Assembly: GCA_016212665.1 (NCBI GenBank)
Contig: JACREZ010000034.1
Span: 1 to 64,000 of the forward strand
DNA length: 64,000 bases
Reading direction: 5' to 3'
Source of the DNA: Ignavibacteriota bacterium
GTDB lineage: Bacteria; Bacteroidota; Ignavibacteria; UBA10030; SZUA-254
Positions 45,996-55,025 of this stretch are shown here, in pieces. Under the pieces are notes generated by a model. The model was not told the DNA's origin, made no database searches, and worked only from the letters and a program-made list of their open reading frames with translations. The position numbers and the translations under genes were made by a program. Position 1 is the stretch's first letter. Each line of letters begins with the position of its first letter.

Positions 45996-46697
45996 ATGCG
46001 CATCGCCATCATCTCCGATATTCATTCCAACCTCGAAGCATTGAATGTTGCTCTCAGCGTCATAGCCGCAAAAAACGTGGACGAAATTATTTGTCTCGGA
46101 GATGTTGTTGGCTACGGACCGAATCCGAACGAGTGTCTTGAACTCATTCAGCAACACACCTCACACATACTTCTCGGCAATCATGACGAAGCAGCTGTGA
46201 ACCTTGTAACGGCGGAATATTTCAACCCGTATGCACGCATCGCCGCCGAGTGGACGAACAAAGAACTCTCACAAAAAAACAAGGAAGTGTTGCGCAATCT
46301 GCCGTACACGTTCGAACGTCACGGGTTGTTATTCGTTCATGCATCGCCGTTCCAACCGGAGATGTGGTATTACATCGTCAGTTTTTCAGATGCGCAGAAA
46401 AATTTCCGGTACTTCACTCAGCCGATTTGTTTTGTTGGTCATTCGCATGTACCGATGATTTTTTCGGATGATTTGTGGACGCCGGACGTTCAGCGCGGCG
46501 GGAAATACATCATCAATGTCGGAAGCATCGGACAGCCGCGGGACCACGACCCGCGGCTGAGTTTCGGCATTTTTGATACGGAAACATGGCAATATGAAAA
46601 TTGCCGCCTCGAATACGATATGAAAGAAACTGCTCGGAAAATCCGCATCGCCGGTTTGCCGACGATACTTGCGGACAGGCTGTTTGAGGGGAAGTAA
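45996..46697 (+). CDS. calcineurin-like metallophosphoesterase
   Basis: The 233-residue cytoplasmic enzyme has the full metallophosphatase signature: DIHSN (8-12), GDVVGYGPNP (about 34-43), GNHDEAAV, HASPF and GHSHVP. It resembles YfcE/MJ0936-type phosphodiesterases of the diadenosine-tetraphosphatase-like group. It starts 6 bp after the previous stop, so it is the third gene of a 42754-46697 operon. The natural substrate is not predictable. Confidence 0.92.
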   Translation: MRIAIISDIHSNLEALNVALSVIAAKNVDEIICLGDVVGYGPNPNECLELIQQHTSHILLGNHDEAAVNLVTAEYFNPYARIAAEWTNKELSQKNKEVLRNLPYTFERHGLLFVHASPFQPEMWYYIVSFSDAQKNFRYFTQPICFVGHSHVPMIFSDDLWTPDVQRGGKYIINVGSIGQPRDHDPRLSFGIFDTETWQYENCRLEYDMKETARKIRIAGLPTILADRLFEGK

Positions 46698-46753
46698 CGA
46701 CTTTCTTTTTTGTTACTCCAGAGGCGGCTCATTTCAGCAAGCATGTGCTTGAA

Positions 46754-47395
46754 TTAAAACTTCACCCCAACCCAAAAATCAAAGGCATTGTTACGTACAG
46801 TTAAAAGCGGACTATTATACGAATCTGTAAAATCAGCATTATATCGAATTTCAACCAAGAGTTCAGAAATTAATATTTTGGGGATCTCAACACCACAACC
46901 GAGCGTTCCTCCGAAAACCATTTTTTTGAATTCATCATATACAGGATTAAAAAAATTATCATCGGAATTGTACCCAAGAAAGAAATCTACTCTTGGTCCG
47001 GCAAGAAAAAATGGGGTGAGTGATTTTCCAGAAAAGTAAATCTTTCCTAACAATGGTACCGAGAGATAATCGAGGCGTGAATTAATATCCTTCTCACGAA
47101 GAATTACAGGGTCGTCTTCTGTATTAACAATTTCTTCTACCATCCCTTTTTGTTCATACTCAAGTTGGCTAACCAATGTAAAGGAATGTGTATCAAAAAA
47201 CTCGACATAAGCTCCGATATTAAACCCAGCCCTCCACTTTGTTGAACTACTTGATAAATGAGTGTAGTTAAATGTTTGATTTGCTGATGTTAGAGCCACT
47301 TTGAAGCCATAACTTCAGATGAGGGTTTGAGAATATGTATCTGAAGCGGAACACATAGTGAACGCAATAATGGCGGTAAAGATGAACTTCATCAT
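46754..47395 (-). pseudogene. outer-membrane beta-barrel (porin-family) protein broken by an in-frame TGA
   Basis: The barrel part (46754-47299) encodes YGFKVALTSANQTF...GFNIGAYVEFF...LDYLSVPLLGKIYF...FFLAGPRVDFFLGY, ending NAFDFWVGVKF, typical of small Bacteroidota porin-family proteins. It has no signal peptide by itself. Upstream in the same frame, from ATG 47395, lies a perfect one (MMKFIFTAIIAFTMCSASDTYSQ, then TLI) followed by TGA at 47315-47317 and then SYGFKVALTS. One nonsense codon thus separates the signal from the barrel. An AAAGGA ribosome binding site precedes the signal peptide. It is a recent pseudogene, a read-through case or a sequencing error. Confidence 0.8.
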
Positions 47396-47463
47396 TTTCA
47401 GGTTGTCCTTTATTAATCTTTGCCGCGAGTATAACGAAAATGTTTTCTAATTTCAAGAAAACA

Positions 47464-47504
47464 TAAAAAAACTCCACATGTTTTAGCTACAAGTGGAGTC
47501 CGCT
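47464..47504 (-). terminator. terminator of the Bat operon
   Basis: Read on the minus strand, GGACTCCAC...GTGGAGT followed by T7 lies just after the batE stop at 47525. Confidence 0.75.
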
Positions 47505-47524
47505 TAAAATTACTCAATGGTTGT

Positions 47525-48271
47525 TCAAATACTTTTCAAATCACCCGACGGCATCCACCCAACCTTACCATCGGCGAGTTTAATTTTTTTCCATTCACCG
47601 ACCGAATCAAGCACTTGCGCCTTCACACCTTCGTGAATGACGAACAAGTCCGTGCTTTGCGCATCGGGCGCGCTTTTGATAGAAACAGAAGGGGAGAAAA
47701 CGATGGCAAATTCTTCTGCTTCCAGCGCGTTCCGCTGAATCATTCCGACGAACGAAAGAACGCTCGCAATGAAAAGTACTACGGCAAGAAGCAAACACAT
47801 TCTTCTGAGAATATCAGAGCGAATCAATAAGAGAAGCGAACCGAACAGAACCGCTGCCCACAACAGGAGAATGCCAACCAACGCCCAACCATCCGTCGAA
47901 AGATAGTTGACTGATGCTCGCCACCACTCGATGAGAAACAACTGCGGCACCGGTTCAATTTTATCCACAACATGAAGATTAGCAAGACGAATGTTGTGGT
48001 CGAGTTCTTCATCGTTCGGAGCGAGGCGCTTTGCCCGTTCGTAGTTGAGAATTGCGGCAGGATAATTTTTCTGTTTGAAGTACGAGTTGCCGAGGTTGTA
48101 GTACAACGCCGCATGTTCGTATCCGTTTGCAAGAACCTGTTCGTATGCCTGACTCGCTTTTTCATATTCACCTGAGCGATACAACTGATTTGCTTGCTCG
48201 AACTGTACATCGGCTTCCTGTCCGAAGGAAAACTGAACGAGAAGAATGAAAAGAAAGAGAATTTTTCTCAT
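47525..48271 (-). CDS. batE: BatE-like TPR and SH3-domain membrane protein
   Basis: The 248-residue protein is the last gene of the Bat operon. A signal peptide 1-17 (LLVQFSFGQ) is followed by TPR repeats (about 20-100; ASQAYEQVLANGYEHAALYYNLGNSYF), two membrane segments (about 126-150 and 156-180) and a C-terminal SH3-like domain (VSIKSAPDAQSTDLFVIHEGVKAQVLD...WKKIKLADGKVGWMP). The ATG overlaps the batD stop. Bat proteins form a membrane complex linked to aerotolerance in Bacteroides; the mechanism is not settled. Confidence 0.88.
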   Translation of the reverse strand: MRKILFLFILLVQFSFGQEADVQFEQANQLYRSGEYEKASQAYEQVLANGYEHAALYYNLGNSYFKQKNYPAAILNYERAKRLAPNDEELDHNIRLANLHVVDKIEPVPQLFLIEWWRASVNYLSTDGWALVGILLLWAAVLFGSLLLLIRSDILRRMCLLLAVVLFIASVLSFVGMIQRNALEAEEFAIVFSPSVSIKSAPDAQSTDLFVIHEGVKAQVLDSVGEWKKIKLADGKVGWMPSGDLKSI

Positions 48272-50121
48272 CGCACATGGTCCTCGATGGTGGAGATGAG
48301 AGAAACTGCTTCGTTGTACATCGAATCCAACTGCGTTGAATCGGACGAAGGAGCGAATCGTGCGTATTCACACTGCTCAAATGTCGAAGCGAGTTTCCTG
48401 ATGGATTCGACAGGAACGCCTTTTTGCTCAAGCGAACTCTTCACGGAGTCAATCGTCAGGTCGGATGGAGGAATTCCAAGTTTATCGGAAACATATCCCC
48501 ATAATGCGCGGGCGACTTCGTTGTAAAACTCTTCCTTCTTCTGCGCTGTGAGATGTTTCCTGGCAACCGACAATCGTTGCTGCGCCATCTTCCTTGCTTT
48601 GCGGTTGCGGACGGCAAGAACATCGCTCAACAATCTGTCCCGTTTGCGCATGAACATGACAAATCCGACAAACAGTATAATAGGGCTGAAAGCCAAAGCA
48701 TAAAATAACGGTGAGCCGAACAATCGCTCGCCGCGCCGTTGCAAATTTACTCCACCGCTTTTGATGAAACGAATATCTTCACCGAGCAGTTTCACATCTT
48801 CTTTCGAGATGCCGGAAGCCGGTGCGCTTGCAAGTTCGGTTCCTTTCCCGACTGAGAGAATAAACTCAGGGCTGTTGATGGTAACGTATGATTTTTTGTC
48901 AACATCAAAATACGAGAACGGGAACGAAGCAATTTTCTGTTCGCCAGCGTGGCGGGGAATCAGAAGATACTCGAACGTGCGACTGCCGGCAATAAGATTT
49001 CCCTGCTTCGTGATGTTGTCCGAAATTTTCGGGTCATACTTTTCAAGGTCGGGCGGAATAACAATCGCCGGTTCATCAAGCAGTTTGATGTTGCCGCGTC
49101 CGCTTATCTTCACTTTCAATGTTACCGCTTCATTCGTTTTCGTCTGTTTCTTATCGAGCCATGCTTCCATAGAAAACTTGCCGACCGCTCCGGGAAATCC
49201 GATTGGTAAATTTTCCTGCGGTAATTCCTGAACGGAAATCTTCACCGGGTCGCTGAGAACTTTGTAATTGACATTGCGGACATTTCCGAAAAACGGGTCA
49301 TTAAAAAATTGGTCGAAAATATCATTCGAGCGGCGACGTGATTGTACCTGAACGACACATTCGATTTCCATCGGGTCGAGCGTGAGCGTTCCGCTTCTCT
49401 GTGCAAACAATGCGACTTTCTTCAACACGCCAACGCGGTATTGTTTGCCATTCACTGTTTCATTCGTCAATTGAATCTGTTTCGGCACTTCCAAATCTTC
49501 ACTCCAGAATCCTGTGAGCGCCGGAACTTTATTCAGTTGATAGTTCGCAATGTTCACGCGCGTGTAGATTTTGTAAGTCGCCATGATTTGTTCCCCCTGA
49601 TAGCATTTCGATTTATCCACACTGACGCGGAGGAAAAGATTGTCACCGATTTGTTGTGAGACATCGGCATCGTTCTGCTGTTGTCCGCCGCGGTTCGATT
49701 GACGTTGTTGTTGCGGCGCGCCTTTCGTTACTTCAATTGTGATGGGTTGTGTTTGAAGAGTTTTACCGCTCACTTCAATGGTGGCAGAAGGAATTGTGAA
49801 TTTTCCTTCTGCTCTCGGTTGTAACACATAACCGTACGAAATGGAAACGGATTGTTGTCCGTTAATGAATTGCCAATTCGTAGATTGATTCGGACCGGAG
49901 AGTGTGAGGAAGTCATTAAACGCAGGAGGACGGAAATTCTTGCCGCTTCCTGAACCATTCAACACGAATGTCAGTTCGAACTGTTCGCCCATGGCAACGC
50001 GGTTTCTATCCACCGTTGCTGTAAACTCCTGCGCAAACAACGACGCGGAGATGAATAGGAAAAGAAAAACTCCGAGTGTCAGTCGAAGTTTTGTTACTGA
50101 TGTTATGAAATTCCGAATCAC
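48268..50121 (-). CDS. batD: BatD-like (oxygen tolerance) membrane protein
   Basis: The 617-residue protein has a signal peptide 1-30 (FLFISASLFAQ) and repeated BatD/DUF2381-like beta domains (FTATVDRNRVAMGEQFELTFVLNG; FLRVSVDKSKCYQGEQIMATYKIYTRV; KFSMEAWLDKKQTKTNEAVTLKVKISG). One membrane segment lies near residue 470 (FYALAFSPIILFVGFVMFMRKR), with a cytoplasmic helical tail. It is probably the large periplasmic scaffold of the Bat complex. It is coupled to batE. The 89-bp gap to batC is unusual in this otherwise tight operon and holds the palindromic element at 50160-50208. Confidence 0.9.
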   Translation of the reverse strand: MIRNFITSVTKLRLTLGVFLFLFISASLFAQEFTATVDRNRVAMGEQFELTFVLNGSGSGKNFRPPAFNDFLTLSGPNQSTNWQFINGQQSVSISYGYVLQPRAEGKFTIPSATIEVSGKTLQTQPITIEVTKGAPQQQRQSNRGGQQQNDADVSQQIGDNLFLRVSVDKSKCYQGEQIMATYKIYTRVNIANYQLNKVPALTGFWSEDLEVPKQIQLTNETVNGKQYRVGVLKKVALFAQRSGTLTLDPMEIECVVQVQSRRRSNDIFDQFFNDPFFGNVRNVNYKVLSDPVKISVQELPQENLPIGFPGAVGKFSMEAWLDKKQTKTNEAVTLKVKISGRGNIKLLDEPAIVIPPDLEKYDPKISDNITKQGNLIAGSRTFEYLLIPRHAGEQKIASFPFSYFDVDKKSYVTINSPEFILSVGKGTELASAPASGISKEDVKLLGEDIRFIKSGGVNLQRRGERLFGSPLFYALAFSPIILFVGFVMFMRKRDRLLSDVLAVRNRKARKMAQQRLSVARKHLTAQKKEEFYNEVARALWGYVSDKLGIPPSDLTIDSVKSSLEQKGVPVESIRKLASTFEQCEYARFAPSSDSTQLDSMYNEAVSLISTIEDHVR

Positions 50122-50159
50122 TGTGAATAAAGTACGAATAATCTGTTAGTTAATAAAAA

Positions 50160-50208
50160 TGTAGGGCGAATTTAATTCGCCCATGGTAGAACTGAAGTTC
50201 GACCTACA
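50160..50208. repeat. intergenic double-hairpin element between batC and batD
   Basis: TGTAGG...GGTAG...CGACCTACA framework with hairpins GGGCGAAT-tta-ATTCGCCC and GAACT-ga-AGTTC. Outer boxes and spacing match the in-gene element at 23281-23333, while the hairpin arms differ. It ends three bases before the batC stop codon. Confidence 0.85.
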
Positions 50209-50210
50209 AG

Positions 50211-51029
50211 TCACCAATCCTTCTCCACCTGACCGCGAGCAGGAACTTTCTTTTGTAATTTCTTTTGCACTTTTTTCTCGTCGTTCTTCAGCGCTTCTAA
50301 AATTCTCTCAGCATCTTCTTTCGAGATTTGCTGTTTTTTCTGTTGTGCCTGTTGTTGTTTGGCTTGCTCTTGTTTTTGCTGTTCCTGTTTTTGCTGCTCT
50401 TGCTGTTGCTGCTGTTGCTGCTGCTTCTGTTGGTCTTGTTTTTGTTGGTCCTGATTCTGTTTTTCGTCCTGTTTCTTGTCGTCTTTCTTTTCCTGACGTT
50501 GTTGTTGCTGCTGCTGCTGTTGTTGCTGAAGCATTCGTTTTGCGTACTCGTAGTTGTATTTCGTTTCCGTGTCTTTCGGATTTGCTTTCAATGCTTCTTT
50601 GTACGCCGCAAGACTTTCCTGAAACTTCTGTTCCTTCATCAACGAATTGCCCAAGTTGTGTAACGCCTGCGCTTTGATTTCGTTATCCTTCGCTTTCATT
50701 GCCGACATGCGGTATTGTTCCGCCGCTTCACCGAACCGGTCTTGTTTATACAACGCATCGCCCAGATTGAATGACCCTTCAACAAGGTCTTTGTTTTTCT
50801 CAAGCGATTTCTTGTAACTGACTTCTGCGTCGGAATATTTTTTTTCTTTGTACGCGCTGTTACCGTCGCGGATGTGCGAGCGTTCCGATTGAGCAAACGC
50901 GCTTGAAATCATCAAACAAAATAACAGTAGGACAGGGATTCCTGCCTGTCTCGTTCTATTGTAAAGATTACGGCAGACGGACAGGAATGTCCGTCCCACC
51001 ATCAGTCTTGTTTCATTTCGTTTCATCAT
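50211..51029 (-). CDS. batC: BatC-like TPR protein with glutamine-rich tail
   Basis: The 272-residue protein has a signal region ending LMISSAFAQ (about residue 47), TPR repeats (about 55-165; AYKEKKYSDAEVSYKKSLEKNKDLVEGSFNLGDALY) and a low-complexity Gln/Lys/Glu tail of about 85 residues encoded by CTG/TTG-type triplets (50330-50530). It ends with a short charged helix. The start ATG at 51029 overlaps the batB stop (ATGATGA). The first part of the signal region (VGRTFLSVCRNLYN...) is encoded by a double palindrome at 50930-50997 that looks inserted. Role: periplasmic partner of the Bat VWA proteins. Confidence 0.85.
   Translation of the reverse strand: MMKRNETRLMVGRTFLSVCRNLYNRTRQAGIPVLLLFCLMISSAFAQSERSHIRDGNSAYKEKKYSDAEVSYKKSLEKNKDLVEGSFNLGDALYKQDRFGEAAEQYRMSAMKAKDNEIKAQALHNLGNSLMKEQKFQESLAAYKEALKANPKDTETKYNYEYAKRMLQQQQQQQQQQRQEKKDDKKQDEKQNQDQQKQDQQKQQQQQQQQEQQKQEQQKQEQAKQQQAQQKKQQISKEDAERILEALKNDEKKVQKKLQKKVPARGQVEKDW
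50930..50997. repeat. double palindrome inside the batC signal-peptide region
   Basis: GACAGG-gattcctg-CCTGTC (50931-50950) and GACGGACA-ggaa-TGTCCGTC (50976-50995) flank about 25 bp. It is read on the minus strand as VGRTFLSVCRNL...RQAGIPVLL. A GACAGGAAT-type repeat of this kind is often intergenic in other bacteria. Confidence 0.75.
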
Positions 51030-52096
51030 TTCCACTCCGAGTTTTGTCGTCTGAGGCTGAACGGTTTTGCAAGCAGCGACTTCCATTTTGCAACCAACAC
51101 ATTCTTTCGTTCAGATAAAAAATATTCGAGTATCAATAGAAACGCCGCGACGGCAAGAAAATATTGAAAGCGGTCTTCGTATTCCGTAAAGACTTTTGCG
51201 CCGAACTCTTTTTTCTCCATCGCTTGAATATCTTTCAGCACTTCATCGAGTTCGCTTTGCTGATTGCTTGCTCGAATATATCGTCCCTTTCCTGCATCGG
51301 CGATTTGTTGCAATCCGCTTTCATCAAGTTTCGTCATGACGACGCTTCCTTCCTGGTCTTTTTTAAATCCGACCTGAACATTATCCTGATAAATCGGAAT
51401 CGGCGAGCCTTCGAGCGAACCCATGCCGATGGTATGAACAACCGCGCCTTCTTCTGCCGCATCTTTCGCCGCAGTCAACGCATCGTCTTCATGATTTTCA
51501 CCATCGGTAATAACAATGACTGCCTTGTGCTTTTTCTCTTCTTCGACAAACGATTTCATCGCCATCTTGATTGCCGAACCGATTGCCGTTCCCTGAATCG
51601 GAACAATATCAACATCAATCGTGCTGATGAGAAGCCGCGCCGCGCTGTAATCGGACGTGAGCGGAAGTTGCAGGTAACTATCACCGGCAAACACCACAAT
51701 GCCGATGCGGTCGTTTTCAAACTTATCGAGCATCTGGGAAATTTCCCGCTTCGCACTTTCCAACCTGTTCGGTTTGATATCTTCCGATTTCATGCTGTTG
51801 GAAACATCGAGGCAGATAAAAATATCCACACCTTCACGCTTTACTTCTTCCATCTTAGTCCCGATTTGCGGATTGGCAAGACCGAGAACAAGAAACGTGA
51901 ACGCTCCCGCATGAAGAAAGAACTTCAGGATGGGTTTCTTCTTGCTTGCCTGCGGCATCAACTGTTCGAGCAACGAAAGATTGCCGTAGCGTTTCATCGC
52001 GTTCAACCGCCAGCGACGAGCAAGCCAAAACAGCACGAGCAAGAGCGGTACGAGCGCCAGCGCATACAAATACTCAGGATGTGCGAACCGAATCAT
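51026..52096 (-). CDS. batB: BatB-like von Willebrand factor A membrane protein
   Basis: The 356-residue protein has two N-terminal membrane segments (about 8-25 and 57-77), then a VWA domain with MIDAS DVSNSMKSED (about 97-106), the TDGENHEDD loop and VVHTIGMGS. One C-terminal membrane segment follows (YFLAVAAFLLILEYFLS). BatA and BatB are paralogous VWA proteins that probably pair in the membrane. It overlaps batA (1 bp) and batC. Confidence 0.93.
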   Translation of the reverse strand: MIRFAHPEYLYALALVPLLLVLFWLARRWRLNAMKRYGNLSLLEQLMPQASKKKPILKFFLHAGAFTFLVLGLANPQIGTKMEEVKREGVDIFICLDVSNSMKSEDIKPNRLESAKREISQMLDKFENDRIGIVVFAGDSYLQLPLTSDYSAARLLISTIDVDIVPIQGTAIGSAIKMAMKSFVEEEKKHKAVIVITDGENHEDDALTAAKDAAEEGAVVHTIGMGSLEGSPIPIYQDNVQVGFKKDQEGSVVMTKLDESGLQQIADAGKGRYIRASNQQSELDEVLKDIQAMEKKEFGAKVFTEYEDRFQYFLAVAAFLLILEYFLSERKNVLVAKWKSLLAKPFSLRRQNSEWK

Positions 52097-53088
52097 CAGG
52101 GAATTTTCCTGAAAAGTGTTTGAGCAAAAATCAATTCAAGCAAAAGAAACAGTCCCGCAAACATCGCGGCTGTGTAGAACTCTTCTTTATGTTTTCTGAA
52201 TTGTGTCACTTCGATTTTCGTTTTTTCGAGTTTGTCAATCTCTTCGTAGATGGCTTTCAATTTCCGGTTGTCGGTAGCGCGGAAAAACTTCCCGCCGGTC
52301 ATGTCTGCAATTTTCTGAAGCATCTGTTCATCAATTTCCACCGGAACATTTTGATATTGAATGCCGAACGGCGTTTGCACGGGATACGGCGCCATACCGA
52401 TGGTGCCGACGCCAATCGTATAAACACGAATCCCGAATGATTGCGCGATGCCTGCGGCGGTGAGCGGGTCAATAGAACCGCGGTTGTTGACACCGTCGGT
52501 CAATAAAATAATAACGCGGCTTTTCGCTTTGCTGTCCTTCAAACGGCTTACGGCTGTCGCAAGTCCCATCCCGATTGCCGTTCCATCTTCGATTATTCCG
52601 CTTTTGATTTCTTTCGCGAGATTGATGAGGACGCCATGGTCAATCGTCAGCGGGCATTGCGTGAAACTTTCTCCGGCAAACACTACCATGCCGATGCGGT
52701 CGGTAGGGCGTCCTTCGATAAAATCCTGTGCGATTTTTTTTGCGGCTTCAATTCTGTTCGGACGGAAATCTTCCGCAAGCATACTTCCGGAAATATCGTT
52801 TGCAAGAATGATGTCAATTCCTTCCGTCGAAACCTGCTCGCCTTTTGATGTCGAATACGGACGAGCAAGCGCGACCGTCAAAAAAATCAATGCGACAACG
52901 CGCAGCGTGAACAACAAATGCCGCAGGCGATGCTTCCATGTTTTCGGAACGCGGTGAAATACCTGAACGCTCGAAACCTGCAACTCTACATATTGCTGAC
53001 GATGCCGCTTCCAGTACCAGAAAATCATCAGAGGAACGAACAGGAGGAGAAGAAAATATTCCGGGTTAGCGTAACTCATTCCCATCAT
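52096..53088 (-). CDS. batA: BatA-like von Willebrand factor A membrane protein
   Basis: The 330-residue paralogue of BatB has the N-terminal motif SYANPEYFLLLLFVPLMIFWYW, a second membrane segment (LLFTLRVVALIFLTVALARP), a VWA domain with MIDAS DISGSMLAEDFRPNR (about 92-106), the LLTDGVNNRGSIDP loop and IRVYTIGVGT. A final membrane segment is AAMFAGLFLLLELIFA. The start (ATGATG) overlaps the stop of the upstream gene. Confidence 0.93.
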   Translation of the reverse strand: MMGMSYANPEYFLLLLFVPLMIFWYWKRHRQQYVELQVSSVQVFHRVPKTWKHRLRHLLFTLRVVALIFLTVALARPYSTSKGEQVSTEGIDIILANDISGSMLAEDFRPNRIEAAKKIAQDFIEGRPTDRIGMVVFAGESFTQCPLTIDHGVLINLAKEIKSGIIEDGTAIGMGLATAVSRLKDSKAKSRVIILLTDGVNNRGSIDPLTAAGIAQSFGIRVYTIGVGTIGMAPYPVQTPFGIQYQNVPVEIDEQMLQKIADMTGGKFFRATDNRKLKAIYEEIDKLEKTKIEVTQFRKHKEEFYTAAMFAGLFLLLELIFAQTLFRKIP

Positions 53089-54095
53089 GCGTTCACCTCT
53101 TCGGGTTGAACGGTTTGTTGCACGTGAACATCACGCCATGTCTGCTCGACAAACTTCGTTGCGGTAGTGATGCTCGTTTCGTTGTCTTGTTGTGTCGGCT
53201 GATATTTGGCAAACTTCACGAAGTCAGATTTGACGAGCAATTCCTTCAACGGTTCACGTGTCTGTTTTTCGAGCGATGCAATCACCGGGGAATCCATGAT
53301 TTCATCCGTTACCATTTCCATCGCCATCACGCGGTAGCGGCGTTCAATGTACATCCGAACTATATCCGTAAGTTGCGAATAATGCTCTTTGATTTTTCCC
53401 CGTTGCCAGAGATGTTCGGATTCAAGCGAACGAAGCGCTTCAAGAGCCACTTCGTGCGCGGGTCGAGGCGGCGCCTCGGGAATGATGCTTTCGCCCCGTC
53501 TCCGCTTGTTCCATATATAATAGAAGAGATAACCGAGCCCGCCAAGAACAACCAATCCGATGATGTACGGAAGAAGTTCGGCAAAGGTAATGGACAAACT
53601 AAGCGGCGGTTTGATGTCTTTGATGTCCTGCGTTGTATCAACATCAACCGTGTGGACGAAAATCGGAATGGGTGAAGTTTCGGCGATGCGCTTTGCAGTA
53701 TCGCCCAGCATCGAATACAAAAATTGTAACGGCGGCACAACGACCGTTCCCGAATCAAACGAGGTAATAATGTACTCCGCTTTTTCGAGAACATCGCTTC
53801 CATTCTTTTGCGTTTGCACTTCTCCCCGTTTGATAATTTCAATTCCCTGAAGCGAGTCGGCAATCTGTGGCCAATGGATTGTCGTGTTATCCCGGTGCTG
53901 AACTTCGATATGCAATCCAAGCCAATCGCCAATCATGATGTTGTTGGAATCAACGCGTGCAGTCGCTTTCACCTCCTGCGCTGTGAGAAATGAACTTTGA
54001 GCGGTGAGCAACACCCATAGGAGCAAGTACAAAGTACGAAGTACCAATTGATTAATTCGCAATTGGCAATTCGAAATTCGAAATTCTGTTACCAT
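53085..54095 (-). CDS. BatD/DUF4381-like membrane protein of the Bat operon
   Basis: The 336-residue protein lies between DUF58 and BatA. A signal region (1-40, ending SSFLTAQ) is followed by a periplasmic beta domain (VKATARVDSNNIMIGDWLGLHIEVQH), one membrane segment at about 172-192 (LPYIIGLVVLGGLGYLFYYIW) and a helical cytoplasmic part (ALEALRSLESEHLWQRGKIKEHYSQLTDIVRMYIERRY), typical for this operon position. The signal region (MVTEFRISNCQLRINQLVLRT...) is encoded by words at 54000-54090 such as GAATTTCGAATTTCGAATT and GTACTTCGTACTTTGTACTT. It overlaps the DUF58 gene by 7 bp. Confidence 0.82.
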   Translation of the reverse strand: MVTEFRISNCQLRINQLVLRTLYLLLWVLLTAQSSFLTAQEVKATARVDSNNIMIGDWLGLHIEVQHRDNTTIHWPQIADSLQGIEIIKRGEVQTQKNGSDVLEKAEYIITSFDSGTVVVPPLQFLYSMLGDTAKRIAETSPIPIFVHTVDVDTTQDIKDIKPPLSLSITFAELLPYIIGLVVLGGLGYLFYYIWNKRRRGESIIPEAPPRPAHEVALEALRSLESEHLWQRGKIKEHYSQLTDIVRMYIERRYRVMAMEMVTDEIMDSPVIASLEKQTREPLKELLVKSDFVKFAKYQPTQQDNETSITTATKFVEQTWRDVHVQQTVQPEEVNA

Positions 54096-54964
54096 CTCTT
54101 CTCACGTAGCCTGAAAAAACCAACCAGCGGTTGAATATATGATTGGTCAATTCGAATATCAATATCATCCACACCACTCCGACGGAACAATTTCTTTCGC
54201 GTCTCTTCCTGTTCTTTCCACCAGCGAACATACGCGTTGCGAACGCCGGCATCACCTGAATCAACCCAGAGCGCTTCACCTGTTTCCGCATCAACGACGC
54301 GGATGAAACCACTTTGAGGAAGCTCTGCCTCACGCGGGTCGAATAAACGAACAGCAATTAAATCATGTTTTCGTCCGGCAATTTTCAACGCATCATCAAA
54401 CCCATCGCCGAGAAAATCGGAAATCAAAAATGCAATGCTTCTCTTTTTGATGGCGCTTGTGAGATAGCGAAGACCTTCGGCAATGTTCGTTCCTTTCCGC
54501 TCCGGCTTGAAATCCAACAACTCGCGTACGATACGGAGAATATGTGTGCGTCCTTTTTTCGGCGGGATAAACTTCTCAATTTTATCGCTGAAGAAAATCA
54601 CGCCGACTTTGTCATTGTTCTGAATTGCAGAGAACGAAAGTACGGCGCACAACTCCGCTGCAATGTCTTTCTTCATCTGAGAGACCGTCCCGAACTCGCC
54701 CGACGCGCTGACATCAACGACAAGCATCACCGTCAACTCACGTTCTTCTTCAAACACTTTGATGAACGGATGGTTGAACCGCGCGGAAACATTCCAGTCA
54801 ATCATGCGGATGTCATCGCCGTATTGATACTCGCGCACTTCACTGAACGCCATCCCGCGCCCTTTGAACACGCTATGATACTCACCCGAAAAGATGTGGT
54901 TCACCAATCCTTTCGTGCGTATCTCTATCTTCCTAACCTTCTTTAGTAATTCTTGGCTGTCCAT
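54089..54964 (-). CDS. DUF58 protein of the MoxR/Bat operon
   Basis: The 291-residue cytoplasmic protein shows the DUF58 core YQYGDDIRMIDWNVSARFNHPFIKVFEEERE and the VWA-like VMLVVDVSASGEFG, GVIFFSDKIEKFIPPKKGR and AFLISDFLGDGF. DUF58 proteins regularly accompany MoxR ATPases. There is no N-terminal membrane segment, as in the short DUF58 class. It starts 61 bp after moxR ends. Confidence 0.93.
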   Translation of the reverse strand: MDSQELLKKVRKIEIRTKGLVNHIFSGEYHSVFKGRGMAFSEVREYQYGDDIRMIDWNVSARFNHPFIKVFEEERELTVMLVVDVSASGEFGTVSQMKKDIAAELCAVLSFSAIQNNDKVGVIFFSDKIEKFIPPKKGRTHILRIVRELLDFKPERKGTNIAEGLRYLTSAIKKRSIAFLISDFLGDGFDDALKIAGRKHDLIAVRLFDPREAELPQSGFIRVVDAETGEALWVDSGDAGVRNAYVRWWKEQEETRKKLFRRSGVDDIDIRIDQSYIQPLVGFFRLREKRW

Positions 54965-55025
54965 TACCGTACTGAGTATGTGGTTCTTTGTACCTTAAAT
55001 AATGTCATTGACGGATGACTAACAA

